DNA of 64,000 nucleotides, from positions 126,035-190,034 of the forward strand of contig JAUSNB010000015.1 in NCBI GenBank assembly GCA_030645615.1, in the 5' to 3' direction. The DNA is from Actinomycetota bacterium (GTDB taxonomy: Bacteria > Actinomycetota > Actinomycetes > S36-B12). This document shows, in pieces, positions 1 through 8,757 of the stretch. Position numbers and translations under genes: made by a program. Each line of letters begins with the position of its first letter. Within the stretch, counting starts at the first letter, position 1. The notes beneath the pieces are model-generated. The model had not been told where the DNA came from, searched no databases, and worked only from the letters and a program-made list of their open reading frames with translations.

Positions 1-1028
1 CCCTCGACGTGACGGTCAGCCGGGATGAACATCAATCCGGCGCTCGTGCTGGCCGTCGTCGAGCCGGTGCGCACCGATCGATCATCGATGCGCAGGCTCC
101 CGGAGGCGGCTCCCAGTCCGCATAGCGCCCGGATGAACGCGTCCTGCCCGTTGCCCTGCACGCCTGCGATGCCCACCACCTCTCCGGGCCTGGCCTGGAA
201 ATCCACCGGCCCGAACCCGGAGCCGCGGAAGTCCGTGACCTCGATGCCCCCGCCGCCGATGGAGGCCGTTCCCTTCTCCGGGAAGACGGCATCGAGCTCG
301 CGGCCGATGACCAACGAGATGATCTGGTGCTCGTTCACCTCGGCACTGGGGAACGTCCCGCGCACCTTGCCATCCCGCAGAACCGTGATCCGATCCGCGA
401 TGGACTTCACCTCGGGGATCCGGTGCGAGATGTACACGACGGCCCCACCCTGGTCGACGAGTCGCCGGACCTGGGTGAAGAGCAGTTCGGACTCCTCGAA
501 GTTCAGGTGCTCGGTGGGCTCATCCAGGACGAGGACCTTCGGCTGAGTGCTCAGCGCCCTTGCCACCTCGACGATCTGCCGCTGCTCGACTGTGAGGTCG
601 TCTACCCGCGTGCGGGGGTCGATCTCCAATCCCCAGGGCGCGAGCCACTCCTGGGCCCACGCTCGGGCCTTGCCCACGTTGCCGATCCAGCGTCGGCCCC
701 GCGTGAGCTCCATGTTCTCCAGGACCGTGAGCTGGGGCAGCAGGGCAGGCGTCTGACGAACGATGGCCAGGCCGAGCGATTGAGCCAGCCGCGGATCAGC
801 CGCCGAGAGCGGCTGACCTTGGATCGTGACGGATCCCGTGTCCGGAGCCAGTGCACCGGAAGCCACCGCCATCAGCGTTGACTTCCCTGCACCGTTCTCG
901 CCCACCAGGGCGTGAACCTCGCCTCGCCGCACCTCGATACTGACGCCGGTCAGCGCCCGGACACCCGGGAACGACTTGTCGACATCCTTGAGGGCGAGCA
1001 GAAGGTCTCCGGACACGGGATCCGTCAT
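1..1028 (-). CDS. Sugar ABC transporter ATP-binding protein (RbsA/MglA type), 3' end outside window
   Basis: ATPase of a carbohydrate or polyol ABC importer, working on the cytoplasmic face with a permease that is not in the window. The visible 342 residues hold the first nucleotide-binding domain: Walker A GENGAGKST at about 43-51, a signature-like LTVEQRQ at about 145-151, Walker B VLVLDEP at about 165-171. A second, partial ATPase domain begins near residue 255, the tandem layout of RbsA/MglA proteins. The D-loop region reads DEPTEHL rather than the usual DEPTAAL. The ATG at 1028 is preceded by GGGAG at a good distance. It lies 35 bases after the binding-protein gene, so both should be one operon. 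The coding sequence runs off the left window edge. Substrate cannot be told from sequence. Confidence 0.9.
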   Translation of the reverse strand, partial: MTDPVSGDLLLALKDVDKSFPGVRALTGVSIEVRRGEVHALVGENGAGKSTLMAVASGALAPDTGSVTIQGQPLSAADPRLAQSLGLAIVRQTPALLPQLTVLENMELTRGRRWIGNVGKARAWAQEWLAPWGLEIDPRTRVDDLTVEQRQIVEVARALSTQPKVLVLDEPTEHLNFEESELLFTQVRRLVDQGGAVVYISHRIPEVKSIADRITVLRDGKVRGTFPSAEVNEHQIISLVIGRELDAVFPEKGTASIGGGGIEVTDFRGSGFGPVDFQARPGEVVGIAGVQGNGQDAFIRALCGLGAASGSLRIDDRSVRTGSTTASTSAGLMFIPADRHVE

Positions 1029-1063
1029 TACGTCCGCTCCCATTCGCTACGTGGTCATGCGTC

Positions 1064-2269
1064 CTACTGGAATAGCGCCGTGAGCTGCTCGGCGCTCAAC
1101 TGGGAGGACAGGATCGCGTCCGGCGGCAGGTCCGCGTTGCACACGGGGGCCGCCGCGTCCTGCTCCGTCGAGTCCTCGCTGAGGGGCAGGCTGAGGATCA
1201 TCGGCTCCGGGTCGTCGATCCCCTGGTAGGCCGCAACTGCACGGCGCAGCGCCACTCGCGAGATCCACGTCCGGGACGAGATCGTTGCGATCTGGTAGTC
1301 CGGGTTCGCATCCTTGTTGTCGTACCACAGGCAGGCGAACTCGTTGGAGTCGTTTGCCGACCACGGCGGGATCGGCTTGTCGGCCGCCTGGAACGCGCGG
1401 ATTCCGCCAACGGAACCGCCGCCGTAATCCGACACGATGCCGTCGATCTGGCCGTACTTGGTGATCAATCCGGCCACGACCTTCTGCGTCTCGCCGGGCT
1501 CCCAGTTGGTGACAGCGAAACCGTCGTCCTTGTTGAGGAGCGTGACGCCCGGGTTCTCGTTCACGGCCTCGAGGACGCCATCGAAGACGGCCTGGCTGTA
1601 GCCGTTCCCAGCGGTTCCGCCGAGCATGACGAGGTTGCCCTCGCCGCCCATCTGCTTGATGGTCCAGTCCGCGAGCGCACGGCCGTACGCCTTGACATCC
1701 TCCGCGACGAACGCGGTGTAGTCCTCACCGGGCGTGCCACCGGGACCGGCCACGTAGGGCACCACCTGGACGCCGGCCTCCGTGGCTGCCTTGACGGCGG
1801 GCAGGAGCGCCTCAGCGGAGTCGGCGAACGTGATGATGACGTTGGCGCCCTGAGCAACCAGGCCGTTGAAGTCCGAGATCGCCTTCTGCGGATCGGCCTG
1901 GGCGTCGGTGTAGAGGACCTGAGTGATGTTGGGGCACTTGGCTGCCTCGTCCTCGAACTCGGCGCGCGTGATCTTGCGCCACGAGTTGCCGCCGAAGCCG
2001 TCAGCGAGCGCGACGACCATTGGCTTGTCGCCGCACAGCGACGTGATGTCCGGCAGCAACTGGTCGGTCGTGCCCGTTGTGCTCACATATCCCTCGTCCG
2101 CCGGCTCGGCGCTCTCAGCCGGGGCTGCCGACTCGCTGGCCGCGGCCGAGGCGGCAGGCTCCTGGCCCTCCGCCGATGACTCCGCGGTGCTGGTCGGTGT
2201 CGCACACCCGGCCAGTAGAAGCGCACCGACCGCAGCGACCCCCACCAAGCTCTTCTTCCCTGATTTCAC
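1064..2269 (-). CDS. Sugar-type ABC transporter substrate-binding lipoprotein
   Basis: Extracytoplasmic binding protein of the importer whose ATPase follows. The 401-residue product starts with a lipoprotein signal peptide (Lys-rich start, hydrophobic core, lipobox LLAGC with Cys22), then a Ser/Ala/Glu-rich linker to about residue 65, then a type 1 periplasmic-binding fold (ribose/galactose-binding family) whose core contains FADSAEALLPAVKAATEAGV. An AGGAGG ribosome site precedes the start codon at 2269. The neighbouring SDR dehydrogenase (upstream, same strand) suggests the substrate is a sugar or alcohol that is oxidised after uptake; that is inference. Confidence 0.9.
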   Translation of the reverse strand: MKSGKKSLVGVAAVGALLLAGCATPTSTAESSAEGQEPAASAAASESAAPAESAEPADEGYVSTTGTTDQLLPDITSLCGDKPMVVALADGFGGNSWRKITRAEFEDEAAKCPNITQVLYTDAQADPQKAISDFNGLVAQGANVIITFADSAEALLPAVKAATEAGVQVVPYVAGPGGTPGEDYTAFVAEDVKAYGRALADWTIKQMGGEGNLVMLGGTAGNGYSQAVFDGVLEAVNENPGVTLLNKDDGFAVTNWEPGETQKVVAGLITKYGQIDGIVSDYGGGSVGGIRAFQAADKPIPPWSANDSNEFACLWYDNKDANPDYQIATISSRTWISRVALRRAVAAYQGIDDPEPMILSLPLSEDSTEQDAAAPVCNADLPPDAILSSQLSAEQLTALFQ

Positions 2270-2349
2270 TACGTCCTCCTGTCTGGCCAGTGGTCCACAC
2301 GAACCGCTGGCGCCCTATTGGAGCTTCTGGCCCACCCGAGGCCAGAGGA

Positions 2350-3069
2350 CTACTGAGCGAGATACCCGCCATCGATGACGAGTTCCGACCCGGTGACGAA
2401 CTTCGCCTCGTCCGAGGCGAGATAGAGGCAGCCGTACGCGATCTCGACGGGGAGTCCCGCGCGCTTCATGGGCGTGGCATTCACCACCCAGTCGTTGATC
2501 GCCTGATCCTGCGACTGCGTCAGTGGCGTGTCGATGAAGCCCGGATGCACGGAGTTGCAGCGGATGCCCTGTTCGGCATACGTGATGGCCACGTTCTTGG
2601 ACATGTTGCGAACGGCGCCCTTGGTGGCGTGGTACGCAAACCCGCCCGCGACAGCCGCGCTGCCCCAGATCGACGAGATGTTGATGATCGAGCCGTTGCC
2701 TCGCTCGAGCATGTGGGGGATCACCGAACGCATCCCCAGCCACACGCCTGTCTGGTTGACGGCGACGACCTTGTCCCAGCCGTCGTGATCGAGCTCGTGA
2801 GCCGGCTCGTAGACGATGATGCCGGCGTTGTTGACCAGGACGTCGATGCCGCCGAACCGGTCCAAGGTCAACGCGGTCACGCGCTTCCAGTCCTCATCCT
2901 GAGCCACATCGAGCGTCTCGAAGTGGACGTCCCCTCGGTAGGGATCGCGCTTCGTCAGGCTCGTGGCCACGACGGTGGCACCGTGGTCAGCGAACAGCTG
3001 CGCGACCGCGTACCCGATACCCCGGGACGCACCCGTGACGATGGCGACCTTGCCCTCGAGTCGGCTCAT
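2350..3069 (-). CDS. SDR family NAD(P)-dependent oxidoreductase
   Basis: Classical short-chain dehydrogenase of 239 residues. The nucleotide-binding motif TGASRGIG is at about 12-19, the structural NNAG at about 80-83, the catalytic Ser at about 132-133 and YHATK with Tyr146/Lys150. The ATG at 3069 was chosen over an upstream in-frame start at 3105 because the protein then begins directly with the Rossmann strand and a GGAAGG-like site precedes it. It is the first gene of the minus-strand operon with the ABC importer, so it probably oxidises an imported polyol or alcohol. The true substrate is not determinable here. Confidence 0.88.
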   Translation of the reverse strand: MSRLEGKVAIVTGASRGIGYAVAQLFADHGATVVATSLTKRDPYRGDVHFETLDVAQDEDWKRVTALTLDRFGGIDVLVNNAGIIVYEPAHELDHDGWDKVVAVNQTGVWLGMRSVIPHMLERGNGSIINISSIWGSAAVAGGFAYHATKGAVRNMSKNVAITYAEQGIRCNSVHPGFIDTPLTQSQDQAINDWVVNATPMKRAGLPVEIAYGCLYLASDEAKFVTGSELVIDGGYLAQ

Positions 3070-3168
3070 GCCCTTCCACCCTTCGACACGCATCCGGTGC
3101 TGCACCGGACGTCCTAGTGATGAGGACCATCGAAGGGCTGCTGCTCAGGGGGTGCGGCCGCGCGCGCA

Positions 3169-3203
3169 TCTCACTTTGAGACGCCATGCCCCACACGTGT
3201 CTC
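3169..3203. promoter_or_regulatory. Cluster of GAGAC/GTCTC half-sites upstream of the SDR/ABC operon
   Basis: Within the 212-base gap between the activator gene and the SDR start there is an inverted repeat TCTCA-ctt-TGAGA (3169-3181), followed by ACACGTGT and GTCTC up to 3203. The 7-mer GTGTCTC at 3197-3203 recurs in reverse complement at 5142-5148, upstream of the activator gene itself. This is a reasonable candidate binding site for the adjacent Fis-type regulator. The assignment is inference from position and repetition only. Confidence 0.4.
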
Positions 3204-3281
3204 GTTTCTAGCCACTTGGGTCACGGGGCGGTAACGGCCGGCGAGCTCGCGGGCCCTCCGCGGGAACACGAAGCCCGGGTG

Positions 3282-5051
3282 TCAGAGGCGGTACGCGCGA
3301 ATCTTGCGGTAGAGCGTGGCGCGGGAGACGCCCAGCTCTTCCGCGGCCCGGCTCTTGTTGTTGCCTAGCCGGGCCAGCGTCGCCTCGATGGCTCGCCGTT
3401 CCAGGCGCTCGATCTCGCCATGGACGTGGACTCGGCCATCGCGAATGTCCGGCGGCAGGTGCTCGATCCCGATGGGTGAGCCATGGGCCTTCATGGCCAA
3501 GGCCTGGACGACACGCTTCAACTGCTTCAGGTTTCCCGGCCAGTCGTAGGCGCGGATAGCCTCCATGGCTCCTACGGTCAGCTGCGGAGGTGGCACGTCG
3601 ATTGATGCGGCGAACCGCCGAATCAACTCGTGGATGTCCCCTGGCCGCTCGCGCAGGCCGGGCACCCGAAGCGCTTGAATGCCCAGGATCGCCCGCAAGT
3701 CCGGATGCAGCGACTCCTCCTCCACGTCACCGACGACCGTGCTGATCAACTGGTGCGGGGAACGTGACTCCGACGCCTCGATCACCGTGGCGAGGAGCTG
3801 GGCATCGTGCGCATCCAGGGCATTGACCCGCTGGATGACCAACGTGCCCGGGCCGTCGAGGGCGTCCTTGACCCGCGTGATCCAGGCCTTGGTGCCCTCG
3901 ACGTCGGCGAGGCCCGCGTGGAGCACTGTTATCGGAGTGTCGGGGGTCACCACATCGTGCACCGCGCGAGCGAACTCCGTCTTTCCCACGCCCGACTCGC
4001 CGTACAGCATCACTGCCACGCGATTGCGCTGAGAGGCGATTGCCACCGAGAGGGAGGCATCCCACACGGGATCGAAGGCGCACATGCGTGACCGAAGCAG
4101 CGTGAGCGCATCGGTGGGGCTGTCGTCCTTGGTGATCGCGCTGGCGCCGTGCGGGCTGATCCGGATGAGGGCACCGACCACGCCGCCGTCGTCCTCGACC
4201 GGCTGCACGGTAAGGCGCGCGTCAGCCCCGGCCGCATCCCACAAGGTGCCATCCTCACCGTGAATGGCGTGGTTTGCCGTCGTCCAGACCGAGTCTGGAT
4301 CCGTTGTCGCCAGGAAGTGCGCACCGCGCGGATTGGCGATGATCATGCTGTCCGAGACCAAGACAGTCGGCGCCCGGCTCGTGCGCGTGGCAGCGCGGAA
4401 CTCCTCGATGAGGCGCTTGTCGCCGTGCGACCCGACCAGCGGCAACTGCTCGGCGATCTGGGCTGACGTCGACGCCACGAAGGGGAGCATCAGAGGACTG
4501 GAATCGCGCACCCGGCAAACAAAGGTGAGGACGCCCTCGACGCGATGGGTGCGCGGATTGATGATGGGCGCTCCGTAGCAGGCGTACTGCTGGAAGAGGT
4601 CTGCGTAGTGCTCGGGGCCGATCACGGCGTAGGCGGTTCGCTCCTCGAGGACGCTGCCCAGGCCGTTGGTGCCGATCGCATCCTCGCTGAGTGTGGAGCC
4701 AGGAGCCGAATGGGTGCGATCCATCAGCCGCAGCAGGGACTTGTCCCCCACCCAGCGCCCGAGGATGACCCCCTCCCGGTCCGCCAGGAGCAGGGCCGTG
4801 GACATGTCGGCGAGGTGCGCCGACAGTTCGTCGAGGACGGGCTGGGCGGCCCTCGAGAGCCGGGATCGGCGCGTGTTCACCGGGGCCGTCGGGAGTTGGC
4901 GGAGGGTCGCGTCGACGCCGCATCGGGCACTGCGCGCCCAGCTGTTGGCGATGGTCGGCCGGACCCCCGGAGCCACCTCGGACTCACTGAGGAACTGATC
5001 GCGCGCCCGGGCCATCCGTCGCAACTCGTCGGTCCCCAGGAGAGCGGTCAT
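3282..5051 (-). CDS. GAF-domain Fis-family transcriptional activator (AcoR-like) with degenerate AAA+ domain
   Basis: A 589-residue regulator related to AcoR-type enhancer-binding proteins. A GAF-like sensory domain spans about 75-205, an AAA+ domain about 325-540, and a Fis-type helix-turn-helix ends the protein (NNKSRAAEELGVSRATLYRK, 564-583). Walker A GESGVGKT (351-358), an arginine-finger region LRERPGD (466-472) and WPGN (504-507) remain. The GAFTGA loop needed to contact sigma-54 is absent, and the Walker B region reads TLVIQRV (403-409) with no Asp-Glu. It therefore probably acts without sigma-54 and may not hydrolyse ATP normally. It lies upstream of and on the same strand as the SDR/ABC operon, its likely target. 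Confidence 0.85.
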   Translation of the reverse strand: MTALLGTDELRRMARARDQFLSESEVAPGVRPTIANSWARSARCGVDATLRQLPTAPVNTRRSRLSRAAQPVLDELSAHLADMSTALLLADREGVILGRWVGDKSLLRLMDRTHSAPGSTLSEDAIGTNGLGSVLEERTAYAVIGPEHYADLFQQYACYGAPIINPRTHRVEGVLTFVCRVRDSSPLMLPFVASTSAQIAEQLPLVGSHGDKRLIEEFRAATRTSRAPTVLVSDSMIIANPRGAHFLATTDPDSVWTTANHAIHGEDGTLWDAAGADARLTVQPVEDDGGVVGALIRISPHGASAITKDDSPTDALTLLRSRMCAFDPVWDASLSVAIASQRNRVAVMLYGESGVGKTEFARAVHDVVTPDTPITVLHAGLADVEGTKAWITRVKDALDGPGTLVIQRVNALDAHDAQLLATVIEASESRSPHQLISTVVGDVEEESLHPDLRAILGIQALRVPGLRERPGDIHELIRRFAASIDVPPPQLTVGAMEAIRAYDWPGNLKQLKRVVQALAMKAHGSPIGIEHLPPDIRDGRVHVHGEIERLERRAIEATLARLGNNKSRAAEELGVSRATLYRKIRAYRL

Positions 5052-5183
5052 GTCACCTCCTGCGCGGGTACGGATGGCGCCGCACCGTAGCCTCGAAACA
5101 TAGGCGCTCGCATGGCCGACATCATGGGAACGACCGATATTGAGACACCTTCGGCAGCCACGCGCGCACGGCGGTCGACCGGG

Positions 5184-6122
5184 TCAGCCATTCAGGAATG
5201 CCAGCACGGTCCTGGCCACGGCATCGGGGTCCTGGAACAGGAACGAGTGGCCGGCGCCGGGGACGAGGACGAGCCGGGCCTCCGGGATCCGGTGGGCCAG
5301 GAAGCGACTGTTGGCCGGCGGGGTCACCACGTCACGGTCTCCCGTGATGACGAGCACCGGCAGGTGGAGTCCGGCCAGTGCCCGTGCGTTCGCATCGCTG
5401 CGCAGCCAAGGGTCCTCGGCCATGACCATCTGCTCGTAGGTCGCCGATGGGGTGGAGGTCTCCGGGTAGCGGCCCGAGTCCACGGCCGCCCTGAGCCGCT
5501 GCAGGAATGCCCGTCCGCCCGCCTGGGCGCAGCGCGTCGGCGGGTAGTTGGTACGCAGGTAGGTGGCCGTGGTCCCGCCCGAGTCGCTGTCGGCCTCCTG
5601 CACCCACCGCGGCCCCAACGTCGCGGCCCCGCCGCCGGGGTTCGTGCCGGCGAGGACGAGCCGGCGGATCGTGCCGGGGTGACGTACGGCCAACTGCTGC
5701 GCGACGAAGCCTCCCATCGACCACCCCAGCACGTCGGGCTGCTGCAGTCCGAGCGCGGAGATGAGGTCGGCCGTCCAATCCGCCATCCGGCGGATCGTGA
5801 TGCGCGCCGGCGGCGGGCCGGACTCACCGAGCCCCGGGTAGTCGAAGACAACGACTCGGCGGCCCGCGCCCAATCCGGCTAGCAGGGCGGGGTCCCACTC
5901 CGCGAGGGGCGAGCCCGTGCCGTTGAGCAGGACAAGTGGGCGGCCGCGACCCGTCTGGGCTACAGCGATGCTCGTCCCCGCGACGACGACGGTGCGAGTC
6001 TCGAGCCGGACGGTCGATCCCGCCGCGGACACGGGGCATGAATCCGCGGCGGGAACCGCCGATGCGGACGGCCCCAGGGATGCGGCGACGGCGGCCAGGG
6101 CGGCGGCCGCGGCCACGCCCAC
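5184..6122 (-). CDS. Secreted alpha/beta-hydrolase fold protein
   Basis: Alpha/beta hydrolase of about 312 residues with nucleophile motif GWSMGG (Ser135), acid in ITGDRDVV (Asp262 or Asp264) and His292 in GAGHSF. The N-terminus is an Ala-rich export signal (AAAAALAAVAASLGPSASAVPA). The start is uncertain: GTG at 6122 is used here, but a CTG at 6137 in the same frame overlaps the TGA of the preceding gene and would give a better signal peptide (with an Arg). It is the last gene of the minus-strand run containing the DPA genes. Substrate unknown. Confidence 0.82.
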   Translation of the reverse strand: MGVAAAAALAAVAASLGPSASAVPAADSCPVSAAGSTVRLETRTVVVAGTSIAVAQTGRGRPLVLLNGTGSPLAEWDPALLAGLGAGRRVVVFDYPGLGESGPPPARITIRRMADWTADLISALGLQQPDVLGWSMGGFVAQQLAVRHPGTIRRLVLAGTNPGGGAATLGPRWVQEADSDSGGTTATYLRTNYPPTRCAQAGGRAFLQRLRAAVDSGRYPETSTPSATYEQMVMAEDPWLRSDANARALAGLHLPVLVITGDRDVVTPPANSRFLAHRIPEARLVLVPGAGHSFLFQDPDAVARTVLAFLNG

Positions 6123-6133
6123 GAGCCTCGCGG

Positions 6134-6604
6134 TCAGGCGGCCGCCTCGGCCCGGCGGGCCTTGCCGGCCTCCGCGATGAAGTCGCTGGACTGCGTGTTG
6201 AACATGAGGTACAGCATGAGCGCGTCGATCACGAAGGCCCCAACGGCCCGGAGCCATTCCCCTTGCACGAGATAGGCGAGCGCGCCGATGACGTTGAGCG
6301 CGATGAGCACCGTGAGCAGCATCCGCGACCACTCCCGGCCCTGCCACAGGTAGGCCGACACGACCATCCGGACGAGAGCGATGGCGCACATCAGCGCGCC
6401 GGCCAGGATCATCGAAACGACGACAATGGATCCGGACAGGTCAGTGATGCCCTGCTCGACCAAGGTGGCCTCGAGCTCGGCGGCGATGCCGGTGCGGGTC
6501 ATGCCGACACCTGCGGCCAGGAGGTCGAACCCGAGGATCAGGACGTACACCGCGCCGATCCACTGCAGGATCACTGCCAACGTGATGCTGACGGGTCTGC
6601 TCAT
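6134..6604 (-). CDS. Small four-helix membrane protein of unknown function
   Basis: A 156-residue protein with about four predicted membrane segments (ITLAVILQWIGAVYVLILGF, a central IVVVSMILAGALMCAIALV, LLTVLIALNVIGALAYLV and a last AFVIDALMLYLMF). I do not recognise a family. The ATG at 6604 is preferred to an in-frame GTG at 6613; neither has a clear Shine-Dalgarno. It starts 28 bases after dprE2 and overlaps or abuts the secreted hydrolase, so it is probably co-transcribed with the DPA genes. Confidence 0.7.
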   Translation of the reverse strand: MSRPVSITLAVILQWIGAVYVLILGFDLLAAGVGMTRTGIAAELEATLVEQGITDLSGSIVVVSMILAGALMCAIALVRMVVSAYLWQGREWSRMLLTVLIALNVIGALAYLVQGEWLRAVGAFVIDALMLYLMFNTQSSDFIAEAGKARRAEAAA

Positions 6605-6631
6605 GGGCGCCACCGTACGCCGGGCCGTGGG

Positions 6632-7390
6632 CTAGTAGGGCAACTTGCGGAACACCGGCCGCGGCAGCAGCTTCACGGCCGCCATCACCAGTCTCAACTG
6701 GGCCGGGACGTAGACCGTGCCACGGCCCTTGCGCAGGCTCGACACGATCACCGCGGCGACCTCGTCGGGCGTCACGGCCATGGGCGCCTCGGGACGGCCC
6801 TCCGTCATGCGCCCACGGACAAAGCCTGCGCGCACCACGAGCACGTGCACCCCGGACCCGTGCAGGGCATCACTCAACCCCTGGGCGAATGCATCGAGGC
6901 CGGACTTCGTCGACCCGTAGACGAAGTTGGCGCGCCGGGCGCGGTCGCCGGCCACGCTCGAGAGCACGACGAGGCTGCCGTGGCCCTGCCCACGAAGGCG
7001 GCGTGCGGCGTTGAGGCCGGTGCTCAGCATGGCGGTGTAGTTGATCGTGGCCACCGTGACGGCGAGCCGCGGATCGGCCTCCGACTCGGCCTGGTCGCCT
7101 AGGACCCCGAAGGCGAGCAGCACGAGATCGACGTCACCGGCATCGAACACGGCGTCGATGATCGACCCATGAGTGTCGGTGTCGGTGGCCTCGAAGGCGA
7201 CCTGCTCGACGCCTGCGAACCCCGCAGTCGTCAGTTCCGCCACGGCGGCGGCGAGCCGCTCAGACGGACGACCAGCGAGCACGACCCGCCGGATCCGGCT
7301 GCGCGGCAGTCGCCGCAAGGTCGCGAGGGCGATCTCGCTGGTCCCGCCTAGGATGAGGATCGACTGGGGCGCGCCGACGGCATCCCTCAC
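6632..7390 (-). CDS. dprE2: Decaprenylphosphoryl-2-keto-ribose reductase subunit (DprE2)
   Basis: NAD(H)-dependent short-chain reductase that completes epimerisation of decaprenylphosphoryl-ribose to decaprenylphosphoryl-arabinose, the arabinan donor for the cell wall. The 252-residue product has GGTSEIA at 15-21 as the nucleotide motif, a catalytic SS (144-145) and YGSTK with Tyr158/Lys162. Its GTG start overlaps the dprE1 stop as GTGA, implying translational coupling. The neighbouring dprE1 and UbiA-type transferase make the assignment firm, since DprE1 and DprE2 act together. Confidence 0.9.
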   Translation of the reverse strand: MRDAVGAPQSILILGGTSEIALATLRRLPRSRIRRVVLAGRPSERLAAAVAELTTAGFAGVEQVAFEATDTDTHGSIIDAVFDAGDVDLVLLAFGVLGDQAESEADPRLAVTVATINYTAMLSTGLNAARRLRGQGHGSLVVLSSVAGDRARRANFVYGSTKSGLDAFAQGLSDALHGSGVHVLVVRAGFVRGRMTEGRPEAPMAVTPDEVAAVIVSSLRKGRGTVYVPAQLRLVMAAVKLLPRPVFRKLPY

Positions 7391-8754
7391 AGCAGCAGCC
7401 TCCTTGACAGGTCGGACACGAAGACGCGGTCAGGGTCCATCTCGTCGCGGACCCGCCGCCACTCCGACAGGCGCGGGTACGTGGCCGCCATCATCTCCGG
7501 TGACATGCGCGAGTCCTTCGCCAGGTACAGACGTCCCCCCGCTGCGAGCACGAGCCCGTCGAGATCATCGAGCGCGTCAGCGAGGCCCGGCACATCGGCG
7601 GGCACATCGATCGCGAGCGTCCACCCTGGCTGCGGGAAGGACAGCGGACCGGCGTTGGCGGCACCGAAGCGCTTGAGGACGGTTACCGGAGATATGGCGC
7701 CGATCCTCCGCAGCCGGTCGAGGGCAAGCGAGACGAGGTGGCCGCTGTCGTCCGGCACGGCGAACTGGTACTGCAGGAAGCCGGCCGGTCCGTAGCCAAG
7801 GTTCCAGTCCTGCAGGATGTCGAGCGGGTGGAAGAAGGATGCGATCGGCTGCAGTTCGCCTACGCGGTGCTTGGGTGCCTTGCGGTACCACGCCTCATTG
7901 AATGCCCGCATGGTGAGCGGATTGACAAGCCCCTTGGGCATGACGACTGGAACGGTGGCCAGCACCCGCGGGTCGTACGCCAGCGGCTGCTCGCGGTCCC
8001 TGGCCGGCAGCCTCTCCACCGGGGCATGGTCCCCGCGCGTGAGGACACCTCGCCCGGACGGGTGCGCGCTGTCGACCCAGGCGACGCTGTAGCGGTACGC
8101 GTCATCCCCGCTGACCATTCGGTCCATGAGCTCGTCGAGGTCGGCCGTGCGGTCGGTGTCGACACTGACCATCGACGTCGAGATCGGGATGAGGTCGAAC
8201 GCCGCCTCGGCGACAACGCCGGTGAGGCCCATGCCGCCGACCGTCGCCCAGAACGCCGGATCACCGGGCTCCAGAACGCGTTCCTCGCCCCGGCCGTCAA
8301 CGATGGTCATGGACGAGACGTGCGAGCCGAAGGTTCCCTCGACGTGATGGTTCTTGCCGTGGACGTCAGCGGCGATGGCCCCGCCGACCGTCACCATCCG
8401 AGTTCCGGGGGTCACCGGCACGAAGTAGCCCGCCGGGACGAGGGTGCGGAGCAGATCGTCCAGGCTTGCGCCGGCGCCGCACGAGACCACTCCCGCGGCT
8501 GTGTCGACATGGACCTGCGCGAGGGCGGAAAGGTCGAGCACTGTCGCGCCACCCGACTGCGCCGCGTCGCCGTATGACCGGCCTAGCCCGCGGGCAAGGA
8601 TGCCGCGCGGCCCGGCGGCGCTCACGGCCGCCAGAACGTCGGTGACACTGGTCACCGGAAGGACCGTTGCCATGGACGGGGCGGTCCGGCCCCAGCCACT
8701 CAGGAGGCGCTCACCCTCGCGCGGGACCAAGGGCGAGATCGGCGAGATGGTCAC
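7387..8754 (-). CDS. dprE1: Decaprenylphosphoryl-ribose 2'-oxidase (DprE1), Ala at the benzothiazinone-target position
   Basis: FAD-dependent oxidase of 455 residues that oxidises the 2'-hydroxyl of decaprenylphosphoryl-ribose; periplasmic-side cell-wall enzyme. The N-terminal FAD-binding region contains RGLGRSYGDAA and PVTPGTRMVTVGGAIAADVH; the C-terminal part has GRLYLAKDSR with Lys413 matching the active-site lysine region of the mycobacterial enzyme. The segment PGWTLAIDVP aligns with the mycobacterial stretch carrying Cys387; here the residue is Ala381 (codon 7612-7614). Only three bases separate it from the UbiA-type transferase upstream and it overlaps dprE2 downstream, so all three form one operon. 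Confidence 0.92.
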   Translation of the reverse strand: MTISPISPLVPREGERLLSGWGRTAPSMATVLPVTSVTDVLAAVSAAGPRGILARGLGRSYGDAAQSGGATVLDLSALAQVHVDTAAGVVSCGAGASLDDLLRTLVPAGYFVPVTPGTRMVTVGGAIAADVHGKNHHVEGTFGSHVSSMTIVDGRGEERVLEPGDPAFWATVGGMGLTGVVAEAAFDLIPISTSMVSVDTDRTADLDELMDRMVSGDDAYRYSVAWVDSAHPSGRGVLTRGDHAPVERLPARDREQPLAYDPRVLATVPVVMPKGLVNPLTMRAFNEAWYRKAPKHRVGELQPIASFFHPLDILQDWNLGYGPAGFLQYQFAVPDDSGHLVSLALDRLRRIGAISPVTVLKRFGAANAGPLSFPQPGWTLAIDVPADVPGLADALDDLDGLVLAAGGRLYLAKDSRMSPEMMAATYPRLSEWRRVRDEMDPDRVFVSDLSRRLLL

Positions 8755-8757
8755 GCC

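Noticed and set aside
2282-2346. TCTGGCC...GGCCAGA inverted repeat between the SDR and binding-protein genes
   Set aside because: Seven-base arms separated by about 50 bases; too weak in GC-rich DNA to claim a structure.
6123-6137. CTG start for the secreted hydrolase overlapping the preceding TGA
   Set aside because: It would improve the signal peptide, but CTG initiation is rare; kept only as an alternative to GTG 6122.
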